Source of the DNA: Amycolatopsis mongoliensis
GTDB lineage: Bacteria > Actinomycetota > Actinomycetes > Mycobacteriales > Pseudonocardiaceae
Assembly (NCBI RefSeq): GCF_030285665.1
Contig: NZ_CP127295.1
Location: 5,890,001-5,954,000 of the forward strand
Reading direction: 5' to 3'
Length of the DNA stretch: 64,000 nucleotides
Position numbers and translations under genes: made by a program. This document shows, piece after piece, positions 32,283-40,717 of this stretch (its first letter is position 1; each line of letters opens with the position of its first letter). The notes below the pieces were generated by a model, which saw nothing but the letters and a program-made list of their open reading frames with translations, ran no database searches and had not been told where the DNA came from.

Positions 32283-34721
32283 ATGACCGCAGTCACCGAC
32301 AAACCGGCCAGGACGACGGCGCGGATCGAGGACCCCGCGCTGCTCACCGGCCGCGGCCGGTTCCTCGACGACATGGACCCGTTGCCGGGCACGCTGACCG
32401 CGGCGGTGGTGCGCAGCCCGCACCCGCACGCCCGGATCCGCGGCGTCAACCTCGAGCGCGCCCGGCGGCATCCCGGGGTCGCCGCGGTGATCGGCCCCGA
32501 GGAAGTCAAGGCGACGCTGAGGCCGTTCCCGCTGGCGCTCAAGACCCCGATGCCGTACTACCCGACGGCGACGGACAAGGTGCGCTTCGTCGGCGAACCG
32601 GTCGCGGTCGTGGTCGCCGGCGACCGGTACCTGGCCGAGGACGCCGCGGAACTCGTCGAGATCGACTACGAGCCGCTGCCGCCGGTGGTCGACGTCGAGA
32701 AGGCGCTCCTGCCGGACGCGCCGCGGCTGCACGAGGACGCGGACGGCAACGTCGCGACCGACCGGACCTTCGCCTTCGGCGACGTGGACGAGGTGTTCGC
32801 CAAGGCGGATCACGTGGTGAAGGGCAAGTACGACTTCCCGCGCTACTCCTCCACCCCGATGGAGTGCTACTCGGTCGTCGCCGAGTGGCAGGACGAAGTG
32901 GACGGCCCGGCCATCCAGGCGTGGGCGAACTTCCACGGCCCGTTCTCGATGGTGGCGGTGCTGGCCGGCGCCTTCGGCCTGCCCGCGTCGCGGATCCGGC
33001 TGATGATCCCGGCCGACAACGGCGGCAGCTTCGGCATCAAGGCGGGGATCTATCCCTACGTCGCGCTGATGGCGCTGGCCAGCAAGCACGCGGGCCGGCC
33101 GGTGCGCTGGACCGAGGACCGCATCGAGCACATGCTGGCCAGCTCCGCCGGGTCCGACCGGGCCATGTGGTTCGAGGCCGCCGTCTCGGCCGACGGCACG
33201 GTGCAGGCGCTGCGGGCCGACCTGGTGGACAACGTGGGTGCCTACCTGCGCCCGCCGGAGCCCAGCACGCTCTACCGCTGCTTCGGCAACATCACCGGCG
33301 CCTACCGGATCGATGCCGTCCAGATCCGCTCGCGTGCCGTGGTCACGAACAAGACGCCCACCGGGCTCAACCGCGGCTTCGGCGGCCAGCAGCTGTACTT
33401 CGGCCTGGAACGGCTGATGGACAAGGTCGCCGAGACCTGCGGGCTGGACCCGGTCGAGCTGCGTATGCGGAACTTCGTGCGGCACGAGGACTTCCCGTAC
33501 GCCACCCCGACCGGCGGCATCTACGACTCCGGCGACTACCACCGCGCGCTGGACATGGTCGTGAAGAACGCGAACTACCAGGCACTGCGCGAAAAGCAGC
33601 GGGAAGCGCGGGCGCGGGGCGAGTACTTCGGCCTCGGCGTGGCCACCATCGTCGACCCGTCGGCGACCAACATCGGCTACGTCGGCCTGGCCACCCCGGC
33701 CGAGCAGCGGGCGTCCGGGCGAGGGAAGTCCGGTTCCACCGAGCACGTCCGGATCAGCGTGGACCCCAGCGGGCTGGTCTCGGTGCTCCTGGGCACGGTG
33801 CCGCAGGGCCAGGGCCACGCCACCGTCGCGCAGCAGGTGGTCGCCGACCAGCTCGGGCTGCCGCGGGAACACGTGCGCCCGATCGTCGAGATGGACACCG
33901 CCACCACCCCGTGGACGATCAGCTCGGGCAGCTACTCCTCCCGCTTCGCGCCGCTGCTGACCAGCGCGCTGGTGGAGGCCGCGGAGAAGCTCGCGGAGAC
34001 CGTCAAGATCGCCGGCGCCACCCTGCTCGGCGTCGCGGCCGAAACGGTGGAACTCGCCGAGGGCCAGGTCCGGCTGCGCGCCGAGCCGAGCCGGGCGGTC
34101 TCGTTCAGGCACGCGGCCGGATTGGTGCACTGGGATCCCGGCGCGCTGCCGGCCGGTACCTCCGCGCGGCTCTACGAGGAGGCCGCGTTCACGCCTCCGC
34201 AGTCGAAGGCGGCGAGCCGCTCCGACCAGATCAACTCGAGCCTGTGCTACGGCTTCGTCGCCGAACTGGCCGTCGTCCGGATCGACCCGGAGACCCGGGA
34301 GGTCAAGCTCGAGCAGGTGGTCACCGTGCACGACGCCGGCACGATCCTCAACCCGACCCTGCTCGAAGGCCAGGTGCACGGCGCGCTCGCCCACGCGCTG
34401 GGCGGCGCGCTGTTCGAGGAGATGCGCTACACCGAGGCCGGGCAGCCGACCGCCACCTTCATGGACTACCTGTGCCCGACCAGCGCCGAAGCCACCTTCG
34501 AGCTGAACAGTGACCACCTGGAAACGCCGTCCCCGCTGACCAGGCTCGGCGCGAAGGGCTGCGGGGAAGGCAGTTGCATGAGCCTGCCGGTCGCGATCGC
34601 GAACGCGGTCGCGGACGCGCTCGCCCCGGCCGGTGTGGACATCACCAGCCTGCCCCTGCACGGGAACGTGCTCCACGAGCTGCTGACCGGCAGCACCCCG
34701 GAAAACGAAAGGAACCACTGA
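32283..34721 (+). CDS. Molybdenum hydroxylase large subunit (acyl-CoA dehydrogenase type)
   Basis: An 812-aa xanthine-oxidase-family catalytic subunit. It has N-terminal a/b-hammerhead (LTGRGRFLDDMDPLPGTL) and molybdopterin-binding domains with NGGSFGIK, NRGFGGQQLYFGLERLMD, GQGHATVAQQV and the catalytic Glu in AKGCGEGSCMSLPVA. The CO-dehydrogenase active-site loop with its Cys (AYRCSFR) is absent, so it is not a CO dehydrogenase. It should hydroxylate a CoA-bound ring, using water as the oxygen donor. It corresponds in position to HmfA of furoyl-CoA dehydrogenase; 4-hydroxybenzoyl-CoA reductase-like activity is less likely under aerobic conditions. ATG at 32283, 5 bp after the ligase. Confidence 0.87.
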   Translation: MTAVTDKPARTTARIEDPALLTGRGRFLDDMDPLPGTLTAAVVRSPHPHARIRGVNLERARRHPGVAAVIGPEEVKATLRPFPLALKTPMPYYPTATDKVRFVGEPVAVVVAGDRYLAEDAAELVEIDYEPLPPVVDVEKALLPDAPRLHEDADGNVATDRTFAFGDVDEVFAKADHVVKGKYDFPRYSSTPMECYSVVAEWQDEVDGPAIQAWANFHGPFSMVAVLAGAFGLPASRIRLMIPADNGGSFGIKAGIYPYVALMALASKHAGRPVRWTEDRIEHMLASSAGSDRAMWFEAAVSADGTVQALRADLVDNVGAYLRPPEPSTLYRCFGNITGAYRIDAVQIRSRAVVTNKTPTGLNRGFGGQQLYFGLERLMDKVAETCGLDPVELRMRNFVRHEDFPYATPTGGIYDSGDYHRALDMVVKNANYQALREKQREARARGEYFGLGVATIVDPSATNIGYVGLATPAEQRASGRGKSGSTEHVRISVDPSGLVSVLLGTVPQGQGHATVAQQVVADQLGLPREHVRPIVEMDTATTPWTISSGSYSSRFAPLLTSALVEAAEKLAETVKIAGATLLGVAAETVELAEGQVRLRAEPSRAVSFRHAAGLVHWDPGALPAGTSARLYEEAAFTPPQSKAASRSDQINSSLCYGFVAELAVVRIDPETREVKLEQVVTVHDAGTILNPTLLEGQVHGALAHALGGALFEEMRYTEAGQPTATFMDYLCPTSAEATFELNSDHLETPSPLTRLGAKGCGEGSCMSLPVAIANAVADALAPAGVDITSLPLHGNVLHELLTGSTPENERNH

Positions 34722-34723
34722 CG

Positions 34724-35503
34724 ATGGCACTCACCGGAGGCGAGATCAGGCTCGACCGCGGCCACGACGGCCGGGTCGCCTACCTGACCCTCGATCACGG
34801 CAAGTACAACATCATCACCTGGGAGACCCGTCAGGTGATGGCCGACCGGTTCGCCGAGATCGACGCCGACGACGAGATCAAGGTCGTGGTCGTCCAGGGC
34901 GCGGGGGAGCACTTCTCCTCCGGCGGTGACATCGCCGGATTCATGGAGGTCGACCCGATCGACTTCACCGACCTGGGCCAGAACGTCACCGCCCCGGCGC
35001 GCAGCCCCAAGCCGGTGATCACCGCGGTCGACGGCTACTGCTTCGGCGTCGGGCTCGAACTCGCGCTGTCCACCGACATCCGGGTGGCCACCAAGCGCGC
35101 CGAGTTCGCGCTGCCGGAAATGCGGCTGGGCATGATCCCCGGCTCCGGTGGCACGCAGCGCCTCGCCCGGCTGATCGGCCTCTCCCGGGCGAAGTACCAC
35201 GTGATGACCGCGTCCCGGATCAACGCGCAGCAGGCCGGGGACTGGGGCCTGGTGGCGAACGTGGTCGAGGACCGCGCCGCGCTGGACGCCGAGGTGGAGC
35301 GGATCGTGGGCGTGCTGCTCGGGTTCTCCCCGCTGGCCGCCCGCACCGCCAAGGAGGTGCTCGACAAGGGCGTGGACGCACCGCTGTACTCCGGGATCGA
35401 GCTGGAGCGCAAGGCGTACTCGATGCTGCGCTCCAGCAAGGACTTCGCCGAGGGCGTCGCCGCGTTCACCGGGAAGCGCGCGCCGAAGTTCCAGGGGCGG
35501 TGA
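34724..35503 (+). CDS. Enoyl-CoA hydratase/crotonase-family enzyme
   Basis: A 259-aa crotonase. Oxyanion-hole segments are FSSGGDIAGF (~60) and GYCFGVGLELAL (~105); a catalytic Glu lies in ALPEMRLGMIPGSGGTQRLA. In a furoate pathway this position is filled by HmfE, which opens or hydrolyses the lactone/oxoglutaroyl-CoA. In other aromatic pathways it would hydrate a ring. It sits between two molybdenum-hydroxylase subunit genes, which ties it to the same substrate. It starts 2 bp after the large-subunit stop. Confidence 0.85.
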   Translation: MALTGGEIRLDRGHDGRVAYLTLDHGKYNIITWETRQVMADRFAEIDADDEIKVVVVQGAGEHFSSGGDIAGFMEVDPIDFTDLGQNVTAPARSPKPVITAVDGYCFGVGLELALSTDIRVATKRAEFALPEMRLGMIPGSGGTQRLARLIGLSRAKYHVMTASRINAQQAGDWGLVANVVEDRAALDAEVERIVGVLLGFSPLAARTAKEVLDKGVDAPLYSGIELERKAYSMLRSSKDFAEGVAAFTGKRAPKFQGR

Positions 35504-35512
35504 GGTGAACCC

Positions 35513-36418
35513 ATGAAGGCCGCACCGTTCGCTTACGTTCGGCCGTCGACTTTGCCCGACGCGATCGCCGAACTGGCGAGCACGGACGGCGGCGGCAAGG
35601 TCATCGCGGGTGGGCAGTCGCTGGTCCCGGTGCTGGCCATGCGGCTCGCCCGCCCCGAAACCCTGGTGGACATCAATTCCGTCGCGGAGCTCGACCGGAT
35701 CGGCACCGCAGGCGGGTACTTGGAGATCGGTGCCACGGTGCGCCAGCGCCGGGTGGAGCGGGACCCGGTGAGTGCCGCGGTTCCCTTGCTGGGCATGGCA
35801 CTGCCGTGGGTCGGGCACCGGGAACTGCGCAGCCGGGGAACCGTGTGCGGGAGCCTCGCCCACGCCGACCCGGCCGCCGAGCTGCCGGCCGTGGCGTGCT
35901 GCCTGAACGCGGAGCTGGTCGTGACCGGCACCGGCGGCGCCCGCCGGGTGCCGGCCCGGGAGTTCTTCTCCGGCGCGATGACCACCGCGCTCGGACCGTC
36001 GGACATCCTGACCGCGGCGCGGTTCCCGATCGCCGGGAGGGGCGAGGGTTTCGGGTTCGCCGAAATCGCGCGCAGGCACGGCGACTTCGCGCTCGCCGGG
36101 GTCGCCGCCCGGGTCCGGGTGCGCGGTGCGGAGACTGACGCGGAGCTGACCGGATTCGGCGTGTCCGACCGGCCGGTCACCTGCTCGGCCGGCGGCGAGC
36201 TCGCCACCGCGCTGAGCGAGTGCGGCGGCGACGTGAGCCGCCTGGCGAGCACCTTGTCCGGTCCGCTCACCGCGGTGGCGGAGGAGCTGGTCGACACCGA
36301 CGGCGACGCCCACGCGTCGCGCGACTACCGTCGCCGGCTGTTCCGCACGCTGGCGAGCCGGGAACTGAGCAAGGCATACGAGCGCGCTCGCAGGAGCGCC
36401 GGTGAGGTGAACCCGTGA
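35513..36418 (+). CDS. Molybdenum hydroxylase FAD subunit
   Basis: A 301-aa medium subunit with the two FAD motifs of the CoxM family: IAGGQSLVPVLAMRLARP (~30) and RGTVCGSLAHADPAAELPA (~105). It is followed by the CO_deh_flav_C domain. It transfers electrons from the iron-sulfur subunit to an external acceptor. The ATG is 9 bp after the crotonase and the stop overlaps the next gene by 4 bp. It matches HmfB by context. Confidence 0.88.
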   Translation: MKAAPFAYVRPSTLPDAIAELASTDGGGKVIAGGQSLVPVLAMRLARPETLVDINSVAELDRIGTAGGYLEIGATVRQRRVERDPVSAAVPLLGMALPWVGHRELRSRGTVCGSLAHADPAAELPAVACCLNAELVVTGTGGARRVPAREFFSGAMTTALGPSDILTAARFPIAGRGEGFGFAEIARRHGDFALAGVAARVRVRGAETDAELTGFGVSDRPVTCSAGGELATALSECGGDVSRLASTLSGPLTAVAEELVDTDGDAHASRDYRRRLFRTLASRELSKAYERARRSAGEVNP

Positions 36419-37668
36419 CGACCGCCCCGGAAACGACCGACCCCTTGGCGCAGAAGGGAAAACCTCGTCCGATCAAGGCCGGGGTGGACGACCTCGTCGA
36501 GGTCAGGATGACCGTGAACGGCACGCCCGCCGTGCTCAGCCTGCCGGCGCGGGTCACGCTCGCCGACGCGCTGCGCGACCATCTCGGGCTCACGGGCACG
36601 CACGTGGGCTGCGAGCACGGCGTGTGCGGGATGTGCACGGTGCTCGTGGACGGGCAGGCGGCCCGGGCCTGCCTGCTGTTCGCGGTCCAGCTCGACGGGG
36701 CGGACATCGTCACCGTGGAGGGCCTCGGCCGGCCGGACGACCTGCACCCGCTGCAGGAGGCCTTCGGCCGCAATCACGCACTGCAGTGCGGTTTCTGCAC
36801 ACCGGGCTTCTTGATGAGCTCCTACGACCTGCTCAGCACCAAGCCCGAGGTGACCGAGGACGAACTGCCCGAGGAGCTGTCCGGGGTCATCTGCCGGTGC
36901 ACCGGGTACCGCAACATCCTCACCGCGGTCCGGGAAACCCATGAGGCACACCCCGACGGCATCCCCGCCCCGGGCAACTGCGCACACCGCGCGCTCGTCG
37001 GCCGGGCCACCGGTCAGGGGGGCGGCAGCACCGACGGCCGCGAGGCCGGCGAGGACACCGCCGCCGAAGGCACCCGTCGGATCGACATCGTGCTGCCGGA
37101 CGGGGATCCGACGATCGCGGTGGACATCGAGACCGAGATCGGCGTGCCGGTGGACGCGGTGTGGCGGGTGTTCGACGACGTGCACCTGCTCGCCCGCTGC
37201 CTGCCCGGCGCGGAGCTCACCGAAGACCTCGGCGAGGACCACTACGGCGGCCGCGCGCGCGTCTCGGTCGGCCCGATCAAGCTCTCGTTCAAGGGTGTCG
37301 CGCACGTCGTCGCGCACGACCGTGCCGGTCAGCGCCTGCGCGTGCTCGCGCAGGGGCAGGACACCGGTGGCGCGCAGACCCAGGCCGACATCGTGCTGCG
37401 CACCGAGGCCACGGCCACCGGTACCGCGATGCGGGCCGAGGCCAAGGTGTACCTCACCGGGCGCATCGCGCAGTTCGGCCGGGCGCTCGCCGGGGACGTG
37501 AGCCGGCGCATGTTCGAGCAGTTCGCGGACGCCCTGCGCGAAGCCGCGACCTCCGGGCAGGCGCCCAGCGGCCCGGTCAAGGCGCCGAGCGCACTGAAAC
37601 TCTTGTTCGCCCCGCTGATCGACCGGATCCGGACAGCCCTGCGCCGCGGGCGCCGGACCGCCCGCTGA
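36415..37668 (+). CDS. Molybdenum hydroxylase 2Fe-2S subunit fused to a CoxG/SRPBCC domain
   Basis: A 417-aa fusion. Residues ~25-180 form the small subunit with a plant-type 2Fe-2S centre (GCEHGVCGMCTVLVDG ... ARAC) and a second 2Fe-2S centre (CGFCTPGFL and CRCTGYRNI). After a Gly/Asp-rich linker, residues ~222-385 form a CoxG-like SRPBCC domain (VDAVWRVFDDVHLLARCLPGAE, then GPIKLSFKGVA). CoxG proteins are thought to help membrane recruitment or assembly of the enzyme, and the last ~20 residues are strongly basic. The GTG at 36415 overlaps the FAD gene. The fusion is known in some furoyl-CoA and related dehydrogenases. Confidence 0.85.
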   Translation: MTTAPETTDPLAQKGKPRPIKAGVDDLVEVRMTVNGTPAVLSLPARVTLADALRDHLGLTGTHVGCEHGVCGMCTVLVDGQAARACLLFAVQLDGADIVTVEGLGRPDDLHPLQEAFGRNHALQCGFCTPGFLMSSYDLLSTKPEVTEDELPEELSGVICRCTGYRNILTAVRETHEAHPDGIPAPGNCAHRALVGRATGQGGGSTDGREAGEDTAAEGTRRIDIVLPDGDPTIAVDIETEIGVPVDAVWRVFDDVHLLARCLPGAELTEDLGEDHYGGRARVSVGPIKLSFKGVAHVVAHDRAGQRLRVLAQGQDTGGAQTQADIVLRTEATATGTAMRAEAKVYLTGRIAQFGRALAGDVSRRMFEQFADALREAATSGQAPSGPVKAPSALKLLFAPLIDRIRTALRRGRRTAR

Positions 37669-37721
37669 TCCGGATTCCTGCCCTTTTCCTTGCCCTGTTT
37701 CGTCGCATGTGAGGGGAAACC

Positions 37722-39053
37722 TTGACAACCGATATCGCACCACGGTCAAAGTCGCCTCGTGCCGCGGTATTCGCTTCCGTCGCCGGCTGGTCCTTCGACC
37801 TGTTCGACCTGTTCCTGCTGCTCTACGTGGCCGGACCGATCAGCAAGAACATCTTCCCGAGCACCAGCCCGACCCTGGGCATCGCCGCGGTGTTCGGCTC
37901 GTTCGCGGTCACCGTCGTGATGCGCCCGGCGGGTGCCGCGATCTTCGGTGAGCTGGCGGATCGCAAGGGGCGCAAGGCGACCATGGTGCTCGTCATGGGC
38001 GGCGTCGGCGTCACCACGGCCGCGATGGGGTTGATCCCTTCCCACGCCTCGGTGGGCGTGCTCGCGCCGATCCTGTTCCTGGCGCTGCGCATCGCGCAGG
38101 GACTGTTCGTCGGCGGCGTCACCGCGACCACGCACACGCTCGGCACGGAGAGCATCGGCGCGCGCTGGCGCGGCCTGATGAGCGGGCTGATCGGGGCCGG
38201 GGGAGCGGGCCTCGGTGCGGCCCTGGCCAGCCTGGCCTACATCGTGGTCTCGGCGATCTTCCCCGGCCCGGCGTTCGACCAGTGGGGCTGGCGGGTGCTG
38301 TTCTTCTGCGGGCTGCTCAGCGCGCTGCTGAGCCTGTTCGTGCTGCGCAAGGTCGAGGAATCCCCGGAGTTCCAAGGGAAGCAGCGCGCGCCGGTGGCCT
38401 TCCGGGAGCTGGTTCGCGGCCGAGGCAAGAAGATCCTCGCGCTCAACATCGCGGTGGCCGCCGGTGGTGGTGCGCAGTACTACCTGACGTCCGGGTACCT
38501 GCCCACCCTGCTCAGCGAGGTGGTCGGGGTCCCGGCCGGCCGGCGCGGCACCATCCTGCTGGTCAGCAGCGTCTTGGTGATCGGGGCCGCGATCGGCGCG
38601 GGCCACCTGAGCGAACGGCTCGGGCGCCGCCGGACCATGCTCGGGTTCGGCCTGTGCAACCTTTTCGCGTTGCCATTGCTGACGTGGGGTATCGCCTCCG
38701 CCGGCGGTGATCGCGGCACGGTCGTGGCGTTGCTGTGCGTGGTCATGGTGATGCTGTCCAACGCCGCGTATTCGCCGCTGATGATCTTCCTCAACGAGCA
38801 GTACCCGACCGAACTGCGGGCCAGGGGCACCGCGGTGAGCTGGAACCTCGGCTTCATGCTCGGCGGGCTGATGCCGACCCTGGTGAGCCTGCTCAGCCCG
38901 GAGCTGTCGGATGTTCCCTCGCGGCTCGCGATCTTCCTGGTGGGCGCGACCCTGGTGTTCGTCATCGCGATCCTGGCCAGCCCGGAAACCCGGGGTGCGC
39001 TCGATCGCGAGCGCGGTGCCCGGACCGTCGCCGACGAAGCCACCTCCGCCTGA
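37722..39053 (+). CDS. MFS metabolite:H+ symporter
   Basis: A 443-aa, twelve-helix transporter of the aromatic-acid/metabolite:H+ symporter group. It contains GWSFDLFDLFLL in helix 1 (the Asp typical of acid symporters), GELADRKGRKATM as the loop motif, and RIAQGLFVGG. It starts with TTG at 37722 after a GAGGGG ribosome-binding site, 53 bp past the Fe-S subunit gene. It probably imports the acid activated by the operon's CoA ligase. A perfect hairpin 28 bp beyond its stop ends the operon. Confidence 0.85.
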   Translation: MTTDIAPRSKSPRAAVFASVAGWSFDLFDLFLLLYVAGPISKNIFPSTSPTLGIAAVFGSFAVTVVMRPAGAAIFGELADRKGRKATMVLVMGGVGVTTAAMGLIPSHASVGVLAPILFLALRIAQGLFVGGVTATTHTLGTESIGARWRGLMSGLIGAGGAGLGAALASLAYIVVSAIFPGPAFDQWGWRVLFFCGLLSALLSLFVLRKVEESPEFQGKQRAPVAFRELVRGRGKKILALNIAVAAGGGAQYYLTSGYLPTLLSEVVGVPAGRRGTILLVSSVLVIGAAIGAGHLSERLGRRRTMLGFGLCNLFALPLLTWGIASAGGDRGTVVALLCVVMVMLSNAAYSPLMIFLNEQYPTELRARGTAVSWNLGFMLGGLMPTLVSLLSPELSDVPSRLAIFLVGATLVFVIAILASPETRGALDRERGARTVADEATSA

Positions 39054-39081
39054 CGGCGGCTGGGGCCGGGTGGGCCGAACG

Positions 39082-39119
39082 GCACGAGGGTGCAGAGAAT
39101 CCTCTCTGCACCCTCGTGC
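39082..39119. terminator. Perfect 17-bp bidirectional terminator hairpin
   Basis: GCACGAGGGTGCAGAGA / TCTCTGCACCCTCGTGC (39082-39098, 39103-39119) with a 4-nt loop. It lies between two convergent genes and probably stops transcription from both sides. There is no U-tract. Confidence 0.75.
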
Positions 39120-39159
39120 GCGGACTTGCTCACGTCTTTCTCCGCGGCGATCGCGGATG

Positions 39160-39633
39160 TCATGCGGCGGCGAGGTGTTCACCGCGTACCGCGGGTTCCG
39201 GTTCCTCGGCAAGGACGTGCTCGGCGCGGGCGAGGTAGTCGTCGATCGCTCGCAGGCGGGCGGCGGTGCGCCGTTCGGCTGTCGTGGCGAGCCGCAGGAT
39301 GCCCTCGGCGCGGGCGCGCGCGGCGGCGACGATGGTGTCGGCCTCGGCACGGGCGAGTTCGAGCATGCGCTGGACACGGTCGCCCACGGCCGCCGGGTCG
39401 GCCGGCGCGCGGACGACGCGGTCGAGGCGAGCGCGCAGGTCACCCGCCTCGGCGCGAGCGCTCTCGAGGAGCCGGGCCAGAGTTTCGGCTTCGGCGAGCG
39501 CGGCGTCGCGGTCGAGAGTCAGAAGCCGGATTTCGTCCTGCAGGTCGGCGAGGTGTTCGTCGACCTGCGCACGGTCGTATCCGCGTACGGCGAGGGCAAA
39601 ACTGACCGGCAGCGGCAGAGCCGGGGAGGTCAC
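39160..39633 (-). CDS. DivIVA-like coiled-coil protein
   Basis: A 157-aa protein whose N-terminus FALAVRGYDRAQVDEHLADL matches the DivIVA/DivIVA-domain opening (RGYDxxQVDxFL). It is followed by ~120 residues of coiled coil rich in Ala, Glu and Arg. Such proteins bind curved membrane or organise polar growth; many small paralogues have unknown roles. The GTG at 39633 has a GAGGAGGA ribosome-binding site and overlaps the DUF6292 gene by 4 bp. Confidence 0.72.
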   Translation of the reverse strand: MTSPALPLPVSFALAVRGYDRAQVDEHLADLQDEIRLLTLDRDAALAEAETLARLLESARAEAGDLRARLDRVVRAPADPAAVGDRVQRMLELARAEADTIVAAARARAEGILRLATTAERRTAARLRAIDDYLARAEHVLAEEPEPAVRGEHLAAA

Positions 39634-40064
39634 GCCGTCCTCCTCTGGGAGAGGACGGCCTGCAGTTCGGTGAGAGTGCCGGCGGCGCGGATCGCGGGCG
39701 GGTCGAGGCGGCCGATGCGGTGATCGTCCTCGCGCAGCGCCGTCAAGAACCGGGTGATGTCCTCGGGTTCCGGGGTGACAGTGGTGCCGCCGAGATAACG
39801 AAGGACGATGAGGTCTTCGCCGGAGTGGGTCTCGATGGCGGCGGCCCAGCCGTGGACTTCGTCCCACAGCAGGGCGACGTCGCGACCCGGGTAGCCGGGC
39901 AGGTGTTCGTCGAGGGCGACGTAAGCGGAAACCGGGCTGTCGTGGTCGACGGTGCAGGACTCGAGACCGACGCCGACGGTGGTGGTCACGTCGGCGAGGT
40001 AGGCCTGCAGCGCGGTGAAGGCCGGGTGGGGGTGGCCGGTCGGGGTGTACAGCGATGCGGTCAC
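39630..40064 (-). CDS. DUF6292-family protein
   Basis: A 144-aa protein with the DUF6292 signature: FTALQAYLADVTTTVGVGLE, then SAYVALDEHLPGYPGRDVAL, then VHGWAAAIETHSGEDLIVLR, and a helical tail (ITRFLTALREDDH). It resembles the protein at 24197-24553, with the same G-W-A/C-x-A-x-E core. The GTG at 40064 is chosen by similarity to that family; an ATG at 40100 is in frame. It is coupled to the DivIVA-like gene and lies 80 bp downstream of hsp20, so it may be co-expressed with it. Function unknown. Confidence 0.72.
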   Translation of the reverse strand: MTASLYTPTGHPHPAFTALQAYLADVTTTVGVGLESCTVDHDSPVSAYVALDEHLPGYPGRDVALLWDEVHGWAAAIETHSGEDLIVLRYLGGTTVTPEPEDITRFLTALREDDHRIGRLDPPAIRAAGTLTELQAVLSQRRTA

Positions 40065-40144
40065 GGGTGGAGATGCCTTTCTGGGACAGCGGGCCGACAC
40101 AGGACCGGCTCGGGGTTGCCGGTCCTGCGTCGGCGGCGAGGCCG

Positions 40145-40588
40145 TCAGGCCTGGATTTCCTTCCGGTCGGTGGCGGCGCCGGTGATTTCGATGCGCCGGG
40201 GCTTGGCCTTCTCGGCGATCGGGATGCGCAGGGTCAGGACGCCGGCGTCGTAGTTCGCGGCGATGTGGTCGGTGTCGAGGGTGTCCCCGAGGAACAGCCG
40301 GCGGGAAAACACGCCCAGCGGCCGTTCGGAGACCTGCATCCGCACGTCGTCACCGCTCGGCGCGGGCCGTCGTTCTGCTTGGACGGTGAGGACGTTGCCT
40401 TCGACGTCGAGCTCGATGGCGTCGGGAGCGACGCCGGGCAGGTCGAAGCAGACGACGAACTCGTCACCGGCGCGGTAGGCGTCCAGGGGTATCGCGGCCG
40501 GCTTCGACCAGGTGCCGGGCGCGGGAGTGCCGAAGACCTGCTGCGCGAAGCGGTCCAGCTCGCGGAAGGGGTCAGTGCGCATCAACAT
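40145..40588 (-). CDS. Hsp20-family small heat-shock protein (Hsp18 type)
   Basis: A 147-aa alpha-crystallin-domain chaperone. The short N-terminal arm (MLMRTDPFRELDRFAQQVFG) is followed by the crystallin domain (FDLPGVAPDAIELDVEGNVL, ending with AANYDAGVLTLRIPI). It binds unfolding proteins as large oligomers, without ATP. The ATG at 40588 has a GGAGG ribosome-binding site 8 nt upstream, which excludes the longer frame. Two RheA-type operators overlap and precede its promoter, as in Streptomyces hsp18. Confidence 0.92.
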   Translation of the reverse strand: MLMRTDPFRELDRFAQQVFGTPAPGTWSKPAAIPLDAYRAGDEFVVCFDLPGVAPDAIELDVEGNVLTVQAERRPAPSGDDVRMQVSERPLGVFSRRLFLGDTLDTDHIAANYDAGVLTLRIPIAEKAKPRRIEITGAATDRKEIQA

Positions 40589-40637
40589 CGGGTCCACCTC
40601 CGGATTTCGTTGCTCTCTGGTGTCAACACGCCCCACT

Positions 40638-40666
40638 GTTCTAACATGTCGTCCAAGTGATGACAA
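40638..40666 (-). promoter_or_regulatory. hsp20 promoter
   Basis: On the minus strand TTGTCA (40661-40666) and TAGAAC (40638-40643) are 17 bp apart. The -35 lies inside the first RheA-type operator, so repressor binding would block polymerase. Confidence 0.5.
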
Positions 40667-40691
40667 GAACGATGTCATCGAAGGGATGACA
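40647..40691. promoter_or_regulatory. Two tandem RheA-type heat-shock operators
   Basis: Box 1: TGTCGTC-N5-GATGACA (40647-40665). Box 2: TGTCATC-N5-GATGACA (40673-40691). The RheA repressor of Streptomyces albus hsp18 is known to recognise TGTCATC-N5-GATGACA. Box 2 is identical to that consensus and box 1 differs by one base. Confidence 0.8.
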
Positions 40692-40717
40692 CTAGAGGGT
40701 CGCCGGAGTGGTGCAGG

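Noticed and set aside
32283..34721. Carbon monoxide dehydrogenase large subunit (CoxL)
   Set aside because: The diagnostic AYRCSFR-type active-site Cys loop is absent and the operon has a CoA ligase and a crotonase, so CoA-ester hydroxylation fits better.
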